From: CAXTSE01 sp964246985
GTDB lineage: Bacteria > Actinomycetota > Actinomycetes > Actinomycetales > Microbacteriaceae
Length of the DNA: 64,000 bases
Assembly: GCA_964246985.1 (NCBI GenBank)
Contig: CAXTSE010000014.1
Location: 1-64,000 of the forward strand
Reading direction: 5' to 3'
Below are positions 51,669-62,475 of the stretch, one piece after another. The position numbers and the translations under genes were made by a program. How positions within the stretch are numbered: the stretch's first letter is position 1; every line of letters starts with the position of its first letter. The notes beneath the pieces were generated by a model. It had not been told where the DNA came from, searched no databases, and saw only the letters and a list, made by a program, of their open reading frames with translations.

Positions 51669-52816
51669 GCACCGCACTCGAGACGCAGAACCCGACCGAT
51701 CCGCAGGGGCCGACGCGGAACCACCCGGCCCCTCCGACCGCGATGCAGGCCACCTGGCTCGTCGCTCAGCGCGAGATCCGCGTGCGTCTGCGCACCAAGA
51801 GCTTCCTGATCTCGACCGCGATCATGCTCCTGCTCGTCATCGGCGGGATCGTCGCGAGCAGTCTCATCGCGGCGAACGCCGAGGACACGAAGGTCGCCGT
51901 CGTCGGCGACCCGGCCGGGGTGAGCGCGGTCCTCGACAGCGCGGACGGCATCGCTCCCGTCGCCGCCGGGAGCAGGGATGCGGCCGAGGCCATGATCGAG
52001 GACGGCGACGTGTCGGCCGCCATCGTCGCCGACGCGTCCTCGCCCACCGGATTCGCGATCCTCGCCGAGACGGAGGCGCCCACCGCCCTCGTCGCGGGGT
52101 TGAGCGTGTCGCCGACGGTCGAGCTGCTCGATCCCTCTCCCACCGACAGCGGGCTGCGCTACCTGGTCGCGCTCGGGTTCGGGCTCGTCTTCTTCTTCGC
52201 CGCCACGATGTTCGGCACGGGCATCGCCCAATCCGTCGTCGAGGAGAAGCAGACCCGCATCATCGAGATCCTGGTGGCGGCGATCTCGCCGCGGTCGATG
52301 CTCGCCGGCAAGGTGGTCGGCACGTCGATCCTCGCGTTCGGTCAGATCGCCCTCCTGATCGCGGCGACGGTGATCGGGCTCACCGTGACGGGTCAGGGCG
52401 AGCTGCTGGCCCTGCTCGGGGCGCCGGTGCTGTGGTTCGGGATCTTCTTCGTCTTCGGCTTCATCCTGCTCGCCGCGCTGTTCGCCGCCGCGGGTGCGCT
52501 GGTCTCGCGCACCGAGGACATCTCGGCCGCCGCCGCGCCGATCACCACGATCGTGATGATCCCGTACTTCCTCGTGGTGTTCGCCAACGACAACCCGCTC
52601 GTCGTCGGGATCATGTCGTACGTGCCGTTCTCCGCTCCGGTCGGCATGCCGCTGCGCCTGTTCCTCGGCGACGCCGCGTGGTGGGAGCCCATCCTCGCGC
52701 TGGTGATCCTCGCGGCGACGACCCTGGCCGTGGTCGCCTTCGGAGCGCGCATCTACGAGAACTCACTGCTGCGGATGGGCGCCCGGGTGAGCTGGAGGAA
52801 CGCGCTCCGCCGCTGA
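51665..52816 (+). CDS. ABC-2 family permease (NatB-like)
   Basis: 383 aa. The N-terminal helix is FLISTAIMLLLVIGGIVASS, followed by a ~120-residue extracytoplasmic domain and five C-terminal helices. QSVVEEKQTRIIEILVAAIS is the conserved cytoplasmic helix of NatB/YhaP-type permeases. The GTG start overlaps the ATPase stop (GTGA). It probably exports an ion, antibiotic or lipid; substrate unknown. Confidence 0.9.
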   Translation: MSTALETQNPTDPQGPTRNHPAPPTAMQATWLVAQREIRVRLRTKSFLISTAIMLLLVIGGIVASSLIAANAEDTKVAVVGDPAGVSAVLDSADGIAPVAAGSRDAAEAMIEDGDVSAAIVADASSPTGFAILAETEAPTALVAGLSVSPTVELLDPSPTDSGLRYLVALGFGLVFFFAATMFGTGIAQSVVEEKQTRIIEILVAAISPRSMLAGKVVGTSILAFGQIALLIAATVIGLTVTGQGELLALLGAPVLWFGIFFVFGFILLAALFAAAGALVSRTEDISAAAAPITTIVMIPYFLVVFANDNPLVVGIMSYVPFSAPVGMPLRLFLGDAAWWEPILALVILAATTLAVVAFGARIYENSLLRMGARVSWRNALRR

Positions 52817-52834
52817 TCCGGGCAGACTGGGACC

Positions 52835-53914
52835 ATGACCCCGTTGCACGACCCCAACGTCCGCGGCTTCGCGAGCGACAACTACGCCGGCATCCACCCG
52901 GAGGTGCTCGCCGCGATCGCCGCGGCCAATGACGGACACCAGATCTCCTACGGGGAGGACGTCTACACCGCCCGCCTGCAGGACGTCGTCCGCGAGCACT
53001 TCGGCGACCGCGCCGAGGCGTTCCCGGTCTTCAACGGCACCGGCGCGAACGTGGTCGCCCTCACCAGCCTGCTCCCGCGCTGGGGAGCTGTGATCGCGAC
53101 CAGCACCGCCCACATCCACAGTGACGAGGGCGGGGCACCGGAGAAGGTCGCCGGCATCAAGCTCTTCACCGTCGACACCCCCGACGGCAAGCTGACACCC
53201 GAGCTCATCGCGAGCCAGGCCTGGGGCCAGGACGACGAGCACCGCGCACAGCCCGCCGCCGTGAGCATCACGCAGACCACCGAGCTCGGCACCGTGTACA
53301 CGGTCGACGAGGTGCGGGCGATCGCCGACGCCGCGCACGACCACGGCATGGCGCTGCACCTCGACGGCGCGCGCATCTGGAACGCCGCTGCGGTGCTCGG
53401 CGTGCCGTTCCGCGACTTCACGACGGATGCGGGGGTCGACATGGTCAGCTTCGGCGGCACCAAGAACGGCCTGCTCGGCGCCGAGGCGATCATCGTGCTG
53501 AACCCCGACCGGGTGCGCGCCGCCGGCGGCGACCTCGTGCGGCTGCGGAAGACCATGATGCAGCTCACCAGCAAGATGCGCTTCGCCAGCGCCCAGCTGC
53601 TCGCGCTCTTCGACGACGACCTCGGACTCCGGTCGGCCCGCCAGGCCAACATCATGGCGTGGCGGCTGCGCACCGCCCTCGAGGCCTCCCTCGCGTCCGG
53701 CTCGATCAGCGGGCTGTCGTTCTCGCAGCCGACGCAGGCCAACGCCGTCTTCGCGGTGCTCGACAACGCGGCTGCGGATCGCATCCGCGCCCGCTTCCGC
53801 TTCTACGACTGGGACCGCGCGGCGGGGCAGGTGCGCTGGATGTGCGCGTTCGACACCACGGAGGCCGATGTCGACGCGTTCGTCGACGTGATCCGCGAGG
53901 AGCTCGCGGCGTAG
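52835..53914 (+). CDS. low-specificity L-threonine aldolase family enzyme
   Basis: 359 aa, fold type I PLP enzyme. FASDNYAGIHPEVLAAI and GAVIATSTAHIHSDEGGAPE are typical. HLDGARIWNAAAVLGVPF holds the PLP-pyridine Asp, and VSFGGTKNGLLGAEAI the Schiff-base Lys. It should cleave threonine or other beta-hydroxy amino acids to glycine and an aldehyde. ATG at 52835, 6 nt after CAGACT, a -10-like hexamer. Confidence 0.93.
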   Translation: MTPLHDPNVRGFASDNYAGIHPEVLAAIAAANDGHQISYGEDVYTARLQDVVREHFGDRAEAFPVFNGTGANVVALTSLLPRWGAVIATSTAHIHSDEGGAPEKVAGIKLFTVDTPDGKLTPELIASQAWGQDDEHRAQPAAVSITQTTELGTVYTVDEVRAIADAAHDHGMALHLDGARIWNAAAVLGVPFRDFTTDAGVDMVSFGGTKNGLLGAEAIIVLNPDRVRAAGGDLVRLRKTMMQLTSKMRFASAQLLALFDDDLGLRSARQANIMAWRLRTALEASLASGSISGLSFSQPTQANAVFAVLDNAAADRIRARFRFYDWDRAAGQVRWMCAFDTTEADVDAFVDVIREELAA

Positions 53915-53958
53915 CGTCTCCCTGCCGTTTATCGGGTGAGCCCCCATAGGATTCGCCC

Positions 53959-54849
53959 GTGGACTTCTCCTTCGCCATCACGCCCGACCTGATCGTCGCG
54001 TTCCTGACGCTGTTCGTCCTCGAGATCGTGCTGGGGATCGACAATGTCATCTTCATCTCGATCCTGGCCAGCAAGCTGCCGGTCGAGCAGCAGGCGAAGG
54101 CGCGCAACCTCGGCCTCAGCCTCGCGCTCCTGACCCGCATCGGACTGCTGTTCGCCGCCTCCTGGATCATCAGCCTGACCGACGACCTGTTCACGATCGC
54201 CGGCATGGGGTTCTCAGGACGAGACCTGATCCTGATCGGCGGCGGGCTCTTCCTCATCTACAAGGCCGTCAAGGAGATCCACGAGAAGCTCGAGGGCCAC
54301 GCGCCCGGCGAGGCCTCGACCGCGGCACGCGCCAACTTCGCGGGCATCATCGTGCAGATCCTGCTGCTCGACATCGTCTTCTCGTTCGACTCCGTCATCA
54401 CCGCCGTCGGCATGGTCGACAACCTGCTCGTGATCATCGTCGCGGTCGTGCTGTCGTTCGGCATCATGCTCTTCTCCTCGAAGTACATCTTCGCCTTCGT
54501 CAACAAGCACCCCTCGGTGAAGCTGCTGGCGCTCGCCTTCCTCGTGCTGATCGGCACGTTCCTGATCGCCGACGGCTTCGGCGTGCACGTCGACAAGGCG
54601 CTGATCTACACGCCGATGGCGTTCGCGGTGGTCGTCGAGGCGCTCAACCTCGCCTACCGGGCACGCCAGCGCAAGCTGCACGGCGACGCGACCGAGCCGG
54701 TGCACCTGCGTGCCTCGGCGACCCTCGCCGAGGACGCGGACGCGGTCGCGGCGGCCACGGGCGGTGCCGGCGCGGTCACGCTCTCGCGCAAGCCGGTCAC
54801 GACGGCTGACGCGCGGCCACACGTCGCCGGGGACGACGACGCACGATGA
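53959..54849 (+). CDS. TerC family integral membrane protein
   Basis: 296 aa with seven to eight helices. LFVLEIVLGIDNVIFISILA and the inverted-repeat partner LLLDIVFSFDSVITAVGMVD each carry the membrane Asp typical of TerC. Members of the family are linked to manganese export during or after secretion of metalloproteins, and to tellurite resistance. A ~60-residue polar C-terminal tail is additional. The GTG at 53959 is 6 nt after TAGGAT (53947-53952), leaderless. The next gene overlaps the stop by 4 nt. Confidence 0.94.
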   Translation: MDFSFAITPDLIVAFLTLFVLEIVLGIDNVIFISILASKLPVEQQAKARNLGLSLALLTRIGLLFAASWIISLTDDLFTIAGMGFSGRDLILIGGGLFLIYKAVKEIHEKLEGHAPGEASTAARANFAGIIVQILLLDIVFSFDSVITAVGMVDNLLVIIVAVVLSFGIMLFSSKYIFAFVNKHPSVKLLALAFLVLIGTFLIADGFGVHVDKALIYTPMAFAVVVEALNLAYRARQRKLHGDATEPVHLRASATLAEDADAVAAATGGAGAVTLSRKPVTTADARPHVAGDDDAR

Positions 54850-55217
54850 TCGTCGACCCGCGCCTGACGGCACGCGTCGACGTCACCGCCGACCAGCTCG
54901 CGGCCGATCGCTCTACGTACGAGCGCGAGCTCATCACCCGGCTGCGCGACTCCACTGTCGCGCTCGGAGCACAGACCGACAATCTGATCGCAGCCTGCGG
55001 TCTCGCCCAGGTCCCCGCCGACGCCGAGGGCCGCACCCCCTTCATCGCGCAGTGGACGGCCCGAGACGCGGCCGACCTCCTGGGCGGGCCGCACGACGGT
55101 CAGACCCGCGCGATCGCGCCCGGTGAGACGACGGTCACGGTCGACGGGGTCGGCTACACGCGTGCAGGGATCAACGACGCGACGGGGAACTGGGCGTTCG
55201 TCCCGTCCTCAGCCTGA
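54846..55217 (+). CDS. hypothetical soluble protein
   Basis: 123 aa, no recognised domain. There is one helical N-terminal half (VTADQLAADRSTYERELITR) and a beta-rich C-terminal half (GETTVTVDGVGYTRAGINDA). It lacks a signal peptide and Trp-rich or Cys motifs. The ATG overlaps the terC stop (ATGA), so it is co-translated with TerC. Confidence 0.6.
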   Translation: MIVDPRLTARVDVTADQLAADRSTYERELITRLRDSTVALGAQTDNLIAACGLAQVPADAEGRTPFIAQWTARDAADLLGGPHDGQTRAIAPGETTVTVDGVGYTRAGINDATGNWAFVPSSA

Positions 55218-55251
55218 CGGCGGTCGGGTCGGCCGCATCTAGGCTTTCCCC

Positions 55252-57009
55252 ATGGCCGCCTCCGACCCGCTGTCCGACTCCTCCGCCGCGCCGATCTTCG
55301 ACCCGCCGCGGCCGTGGATCGCCTCCTACGCCGACGGGGTGCCGGATGACATCGAGCTGCCGACCGGCTCGCTGAGCGATCTGATCCAGGGCTCGGTCGC
55401 CGAGTTCCCCGACAACGTCGCGCTCGAGTTCTTCGGCCGCGAGTGGACCTACGCCGAGCTCGGCGAGCAGATCGAGCGCGCTGCCGAGGGCCTCCGCCAG
55501 CTCGGGGTGCGCAAAGGCGATCCGGTGGCACTGATCATGCCGAACTGCCCGCAGCACGTCGTGGCCTTCTACGCGATCCTGCGCCTCGGCGCCCTCGTCA
55601 TCGAGCACAATCCGCTCTACACGCCGCGCGAGCTGCGCCACCAGTTCGAGGACCACGGCGCCACGGTGGTCATCGCCTGGGACAAGCTCGTCGACGAGGT
55701 GCAGGGCTTCCCCAAGGACATCGCGGTCGAGCACATCGTCTCGATCGACATGACGCGCGCGATGCCCTTCCGGCTGCGGTTCCTGCTGAGCCTCCCCATC
55801 CCCCGCGCTCGCAAGCAGCGCGCCGACCTCACGCAGAAGGTCAGCGGCACGGTCGTGTGGGAGGACCTGCTGAAGAACGACCGGATCGCCGCATCCGTGC
55901 CCGCCCCGACCGTCGACGACGTCGCCGTCATCCAGTACACCTCGGGCACGACCGGCCACCCGAAGGGCGCGACGCTGACTCACCTGAACCTCGGCGTCAA
56001 CGCCGGTCAGGCGCGCGCGTGGGTGCCGACCATCCCGCGGGGCACCGCGAGCGTGCACGCGGTGCTGCCGCTGTTCCACGCGTACGGCCTCACGCTCTGC
56101 CTCACCTTCGCCATGAGCATGGGTGCGCGGCTCGTGCTGTTCCCGCGCTTCGATCCCCACCTCGTGCTGCCCGTTATCAAGAAGCGCCCGCCGACGTTCC
56201 TCCCCGCCGTCCCGCCGATCTACGAGCGGCTGACTAAGGCCGCGAAGGAGGCCGGCGTCTCGCTGGAGGGCATCGAGATCGCGATCTCGGGCGCCATGCC
56301 GCTGTCGCAGGCGGTCATCACGCCCTGGGAGGGGCTCACGAAGGGCTTCCTCGTCGAGGGCTACGGACTGAGCGAGACCTCGCCGGTGCTCATGGCGAAC
56401 CCCGTCGCCGAGCACCGCAAGCAGGGTACCGTCGGCCTCCCGCTGCCGGGCACGGAGGTGCGCGTCGTCGACCCCGAGGACCCGACGCGGGATGTCGCGA
56501 CCGGCGAGCCGGGGGAGCTGATCGTGCGCGGACCGCAGGTGATGAGCGGGTACTGGAAGAAGCCGGAGGAGACGGCCAAGGAGTTCGTCCCCGACCCGCA
56601 GGGCGGGGCCCACTGGTTCCGCACCGGCGACATCGTGTCGATCGACTCCGACGGCTTCGTGAAGATCGTCGACCGCATCAAGGAGCTGGTGATCACCGGC
56701 GGCTTCAACGTGTCGCCGAGCGAGGTCGAGGACGTGCTCCGCGGCTTCGACGGCGTCGCCGACGTGGCGATCGTCGGGCTGCCGAGCGCCCGGAACGGCG
56801 AGGAGGTCGTGGCCGCGGTCGTGGCCGCGCCGGGCGCGACCGTCGACGGCGAGGCGCTGCGCGCCTACGCTCGCGAGACGCTCGGCGCGTACAAGGTGCC
56901 GAGGCAGGTGTTCCCGCTCGACGAGCTGCCGAAGTCGCTGATCGGCAAGGTGCTGCGCAAGAAGGTGCGCGACGGGCTGATCGAGAACGGCGCGACGGCG
57001 CGCGAGTAG
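55252..57009 (+). CDS. long-chain acyl-CoA synthetase (AMP-forming)
   Basis: 585 aa, full length for FadD-type enzymes. P-loop-like motif YTSGTTGHPKGATLTHLNL, linker/motif III VEGYGLSETSPVL, hinge DRIKELVITGGFNVSPSEVE and catalytic Lys in KSLIGKVLRKKV. It activates fatty acids to acyl-CoA through acyl-AMP. The ATG at 55252 is 6 nt after TAGGCT (55240-55245), leaderless. A palindromic repeat follows the stop. Confidence 0.94.
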   Translation: MAASDPLSDSSAAPIFDPPRPWIASYADGVPDDIELPTGSLSDLIQGSVAEFPDNVALEFFGREWTYAELGEQIERAAEGLRQLGVRKGDPVALIMPNCPQHVVAFYAILRLGALVIEHNPLYTPRELRHQFEDHGATVVIAWDKLVDEVQGFPKDIAVEHIVSIDMTRAMPFRLRFLLSLPIPRARKQRADLTQKVSGTVVWEDLLKNDRIAASVPAPTVDDVAVIQYTSGTTGHPKGATLTHLNLGVNAGQARAWVPTIPRGTASVHAVLPLFHAYGLTLCLTFAMSMGARLVLFPRFDPHLVLPVIKKRPPTFLPAVPPIYERLTKAAKEAGVSLEGIEIAISGAMPLSQAVITPWEGLTKGFLVEGYGLSETSPVLMANPVAEHRKQGTVGLPLPGTEVRVVDPEDPTRDVATGEPGELIVRGPQVMSGYWKKPEETAKEFVPDPQGGAHWFRTGDIVSIDSDGFVKIVDRIKELVITGGFNVSPSEVEDVLRGFDGVADVAIVGLPSARNGEEVVAAVVAAPGATVDGEALRAYARETLGAYKVPRQVFPLDELPKSLIGKVLRKKVRDGLIENGATARE

Positions 57010-57079
57010 CTCGGGGTGGGTCTCGACAGGCTCGACCGACGGACTCCGCTGATCGAGCTCGTCGAGATCGAGCCCCGAG
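57010..57079. repeat. palindromic repeat, family C copy 2
   Basis: A 70-bp inverted repeat. It begins CTCGGGGTGGGTCTCGACAG and its complement begins CTCGGGGCTCGATCTCGACG. It starts at the last base of the acyl-CoA ligase stop region and shares the TCTCGACAGGCTCGA core with the element at 44776-44840. The rest of 57080-57147 holds only the next gene's promoter. Confidence 0.7.
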
Positions 57080-57147
57080 CAGGCCACGTGTTGCGCGGCG
57101 TGACGGCGGATGCGGCGCACGCGACGCGCTGCACGTAGCGTCGTCGA

Positions 57148-59160
57148 GTGACCGACACCCGCGCGCCCTTCGACGAGCTCTCGACCGAGACCCGGCGCTT
57201 CCCCCCGCCCGCGGACGCCGCCGCGACCTCGAACGTGCGGCCCGAGGACTGGGCGCGTGCCACATCCGACCCGGTCGCCTTCTGGGAGGAGGCCGCTAGC
57301 CGCCTCGACTGGGCCGAGCCGTGGCACACCGCCCACACCTGGACGCCGGCCCTCGCCGAGGATGGCGAGCTGCGTCCGCCGGTCGCCGAGTGGTTCTCGG
57401 GCGGCCGACTCAACGTGGCGGTCAACTGCGTCGACAGGCACGTGGATGCGGGGCTCGGCGACAGGGTCGCCTACTTCGTCGAGGGCGAGCGCGGCGACCG
57501 CCGCGAGCTCACCTTCGCGCAGCTGCAGCGGGAGGTCGCGCGCGCCGCCCACGCGCTCGAGGAGCTCGGCGTCGGGACGGGCGATCGGGTCGTGATCTAC
57601 CTGCCCGTGATCGCCGAGACCGTCGTCATCACGCTCGCGGTGGCGCGCATCGGCGCGATCCACTCCCTCGTCTTCGGCGGCTTCTCGGCCGAGGCCCTGC
57701 GCTTCCGCGTCGCCGACACCGGCGCGAAGGTGGTCGTGACGAGCGACGGGCAGTACCGACGTGGATCCGCGGTGCCGGTCAAGCAGAACGCCGACGAGGC
57801 GGTGGCGGGCCTCGATCACGTCGAGCACGTGCTCGTGGTGCGCCGCACCGGGGATGACGTGGCCATGACGCCCGGACGCGACATCTGGTGGCACGACATC
57901 GTCGACCGCCAGCCCGACGTGCACGCGCCGCAGTACTTCGACGCCGAGACGCCGCTCTTCATCATCTACACCTCGGGAACGACCGGTCGCCCGAAGGGGC
58001 TCGTGCACACAGCCGGCGGATACCTGACGCAGGCCGCCTGGACGCACTGGGCCGCGTTCGACGTGAAGCCCGACGACGTGCACTGGTGCACCGCCGACCT
58101 GGCGTGGGTGACCGCGCACACCTATGAGCTCTACGGCCCGCTCGCGAACGCGACGACGCAGGTGCTCTACGAGGGCACGCCCGACTCCCCGAGTCGCGAG
58201 CGGCACCTCGAGATCATCGAGCGGTACGGGGTGACCGTCTACTACACGGCTCCCACGCTCGTCCGGACGTTCATGACCTGGTTCCCCGACGGGTTGCCCG
58301 GCGGGCACGACCTGTCGAGCCTCCGGCTCCTCGGCTCGGTCGGCGAGTCGATCAACCCGGCGGCGTGGATGTGGTTCCGCGACCAGTTCGGACGCGGCGA
58401 GCTGCCGATCGTCGACACCTGGTGGCAGTCCGAGACGGGCGCGGCGATCATGGCGCCGGTGCCGGGGCTGTCCACCCTCAAGCCGGGCTCGGCGACCCGG
58501 GCGCTGCCGGGCCTGCGCACGGTCATCGTCGACGACGACGGGGCCGAGGTGCCGCCCGGCGCCGGGGGCTACCTCGTGATCGACGGCACCTGGCCGTCGA
58601 TGGCACGGACCGTGTGGGGCGACCCCCAGCGCTACCTCGCGTCGTACTGGCAGCGGTTCGCCGACCGCGGGTACTTCTTCTCCGGCGACGGCGCGAAGTC
58701 GGACGCAGACGGCGACATCTGGCTGCTCGGCCGGGTCGACGACGTCATCAACGTCTCGGGCCACCGTCTCTCGACGATCGAGATCGAGTCGGCGCTGGTC
58801 GCGCATCCGGCCGTCGGCGAGGCGGGCGTGACCGGCGTCGACGACCCGACCACCGGTGAGGCCATCGTCGCGTTCGTGCTGCCGAGCGGAGGCGGCGACG
58901 GCGCTGGGACCGGCGGGTCAGCGGATGCGGAGCTTGCCGCCGAGCTGCGCCGCCACGTCGCGCTCGTCATCGGCCCTATCGCGCGCCCGCGTGAGGTCCA
59001 CATCGTGCAGGACCTGCCGAAGACCCGTTCGGGCAAGATCATGCGCCGCCTGCTCCGCGACATCGTCGACGGCCGTCCCCTCGGGGACACCCAGTCCCTG
59101 CAGGACCCGACGGGACCTGGGAGGATCGCGGCAGTCGTGGCGGCGTCGCGCTCGCTCTGA
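57148..59160 (+). CDS. acetyl-CoA synthetase-like AMP-forming ligase
   Basis: 670 aa, the size and layout of AcsA. Signature IYTSGTTGRPKGLVHTAGGY, acyl-pocket region VDTWWQSETGAAIM, hinge LGRVDDVINVSGHRLSTIEI and C-terminal PKTRSGKIMRRLLRD, whose Lys is the usual regulatory acetylation site. It makes acetyl-CoA (or propionyl-CoA) from the acid and ATP. The GTG at 57148 is 6 nt after TAGCGT (57136-57141), leaderless. Confidence 0.92.
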   Translation: MTDTRAPFDELSTETRRFPPPADAAATSNVRPEDWARATSDPVAFWEEAASRLDWAEPWHTAHTWTPALAEDGELRPPVAEWFSGGRLNVAVNCVDRHVDAGLGDRVAYFVEGERGDRRELTFAQLQREVARAAHALEELGVGTGDRVVIYLPVIAETVVITLAVARIGAIHSLVFGGFSAEALRFRVADTGAKVVVTSDGQYRRGSAVPVKQNADEAVAGLDHVEHVLVVRRTGDDVAMTPGRDIWWHDIVDRQPDVHAPQYFDAETPLFIIYTSGTTGRPKGLVHTAGGYLTQAAWTHWAAFDVKPDDVHWCTADLAWVTAHTYELYGPLANATTQVLYEGTPDSPSRERHLEIIERYGVTVYYTAPTLVRTFMTWFPDGLPGGHDLSSLRLLGSVGESINPAAWMWFRDQFGRGELPIVDTWWQSETGAAIMAPVPGLSTLKPGSATRALPGLRTVIVDDDGAEVPPGAGGYLVIDGTWPSMARTVWGDPQRYLASYWQRFADRGYFFSGDGAKSDADGDIWLLGRVDDVINVSGHRLSTIEIESALVAHPAVGEAGVTGVDDPTTGEAIVAFVLPSGGGDGAGTGGSADAELAAELRRHVALVIGPIARPREVHIVQDLPKTRSGKIMRRLLRDIVDGRPLGDTQSLQDPTGPGRIAAVVAASRSL

Positions 59161-59172
59161 CAGCCTGAGGGC

Positions 59173-60168
59173 ATGCGATTCGGAATCTTCATTCCCCAGG
59201 GCTGGCGTCACGACCTCGTCGGCATCGAGCCGGCCGAGCACTGGGCGACGATGCGCTCACTCGCGCAGGCGGCAGACGCCGGACCGTGGGAGTCGCTGTG
59301 GGTGTACGACCACTTCCACACCGTCCCGGTGCCGAGCGAGCAGGCGACGCACGAGGCGTGGACCCTGATGTCGGCGTTCGCGGCGACGACCGATCGCATC
59401 CGGCTCGGTCAGATGTGCACCTGCATGGCGTACCGCAACCCCGCGTACCTCGCGAAGGTGGCGGCCACGGTCGACCACATCTCGGGCGGACGCACCGAGA
59501 TGGGCATCGGCGCCGGCTGGTACGAGCACGAGTGGCGGGCGTACGGGTACGGGTTCCCGAAGGCCGGCGAGCGTCTCGCGATGCTGCGTGAGGGCGTCGA
59601 CATCATGAAGCAGGCGTGGGCCACCGGCACCGCGACCCTCGCCGGCGAGCACTACCAGGTGGACGGCGCGCAGGTGTACCCGCTGCCCCCGCAGGACGGC
59701 GGACTGCCGATCTGGATCGCCGGCGGCGGCGAGAAGGTGACGCTGCGGATCGCGGCCGAATACGCCGACTACACGAACTACTCGGGCCGGCCCGAGGAGT
59801 TCGCACACAAGAGCGGGCTGCTCGAGGCGCACTGCGCGGATGCCGGGACGGACTTCGAGCGCATCGTGCGCTCCAGCAACTACAACACCGTGATCGGCGA
59901 GACGGAGTCCGAGGTGCAGAGCCGCGTCGACCAGATCGAGGCGCGCGTCACGACGTACCTCGGCGAGGCGAAGGCCGCGGAGTACGTCGCCGGGTACCGC
60001 GACGGGTCAGGTGAGTTCCTGGCGGGGACCCCCGAGCAGATCGTCGAGAAGCTGCGGCGCATGGAGGCTCTCGGCCTCGGCTACGCCATCCACTACTTCC
60101 CGGAGGCGGCGTACGACCGCTCGGGCATCGAGCTCTTCGAGCGCGAGGTCGTCCCCGCGCTGGCCTGA
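59173..60168 (+). CDS. LLM-class (probably F420-dependent) oxidoreductase
   Basis: 331 aa TIM-barrel of the luciferase-like monooxygenase family. MRFGIFIPQGWRHDLVG is the first strand. AAATVDHISGGRTEMGIGAGWY holds the usual RxxxGxGxGW-type segment, and PIWIAGGGEKVTLRIAAEYA the later cofactor-binding strand. In Actinobacteria this group mostly uses F420. It starts 12 nt after the acetyl-CoA synthetase stop; CAGCCT lies 6 nt before the ATG. Substrate unknown. Confidence 0.9.
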   Translation: MRFGIFIPQGWRHDLVGIEPAEHWATMRSLAQAADAGPWESLWVYDHFHTVPVPSEQATHEAWTLMSAFAATTDRIRLGQMCTCMAYRNPAYLAKVAATVDHISGGRTEMGIGAGWYEHEWRAYGYGFPKAGERLAMLREGVDIMKQAWATGTATLAGEHYQVDGAQVYPLPPQDGGLPIWIAGGGEKVTLRIAAEYADYTNYSGRPEEFAHKSGLLEAHCADAGTDFERIVRSSNYNTVIGETESEVQSRVDQIEARVTTYLGEAKAAEYVAGYRDGSGEFLAGTPEQIVEKLRRMEALGLGYAIHYFPEAAYDRSGIELFEREVVPALA

Positions 60169-60173
60169 GCCCG

Positions 60174-62336
<2,163 letters not shown>

Positions 62337-62369
62337 GCGTGAAACTCCTCTGGAAAACCCTGTCAGACA

Positions 62370-62390
62370 CTTGAGTCGTGTTGGCTCAAG
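62370..62390 (-). promoter_or_regulatory. HAIR element (HspR operator) before clpB
   Basis: CTTGAGT-N7-GCTCAAG at 62370-62390 matches the HspR-associated inverted repeat CTTGAGT-N7-ACTCAAG at 13 of 14 positions. On the minus strand a TAAACT -10 box (62394-62389) abuts and overlaps it by two bases. HspR binding would block transcription, with release on heat shock. The hspR gene is not in the window. Confidence 0.88.
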
Positions 62391-62475
62391 TTTAGCGCTG
62401 TCGGCGGGCATTTGCACAGGGACCGCGGCCGCGGATACGGAACCGACCTCGGCCGATCGAGCACGACCGCGTGGG

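Noticed and set aside
55171..58806. 1211-codon open frame on the minus strand opposite the acyl-CoA ligase and acetyl-CoA synthetase
   Set aside because: It is the complement of two clear AMP-forming ligase genes. It has a low-complexity Arg/Val/Asp composition and no domain; it is a by-product of high GC third positions.
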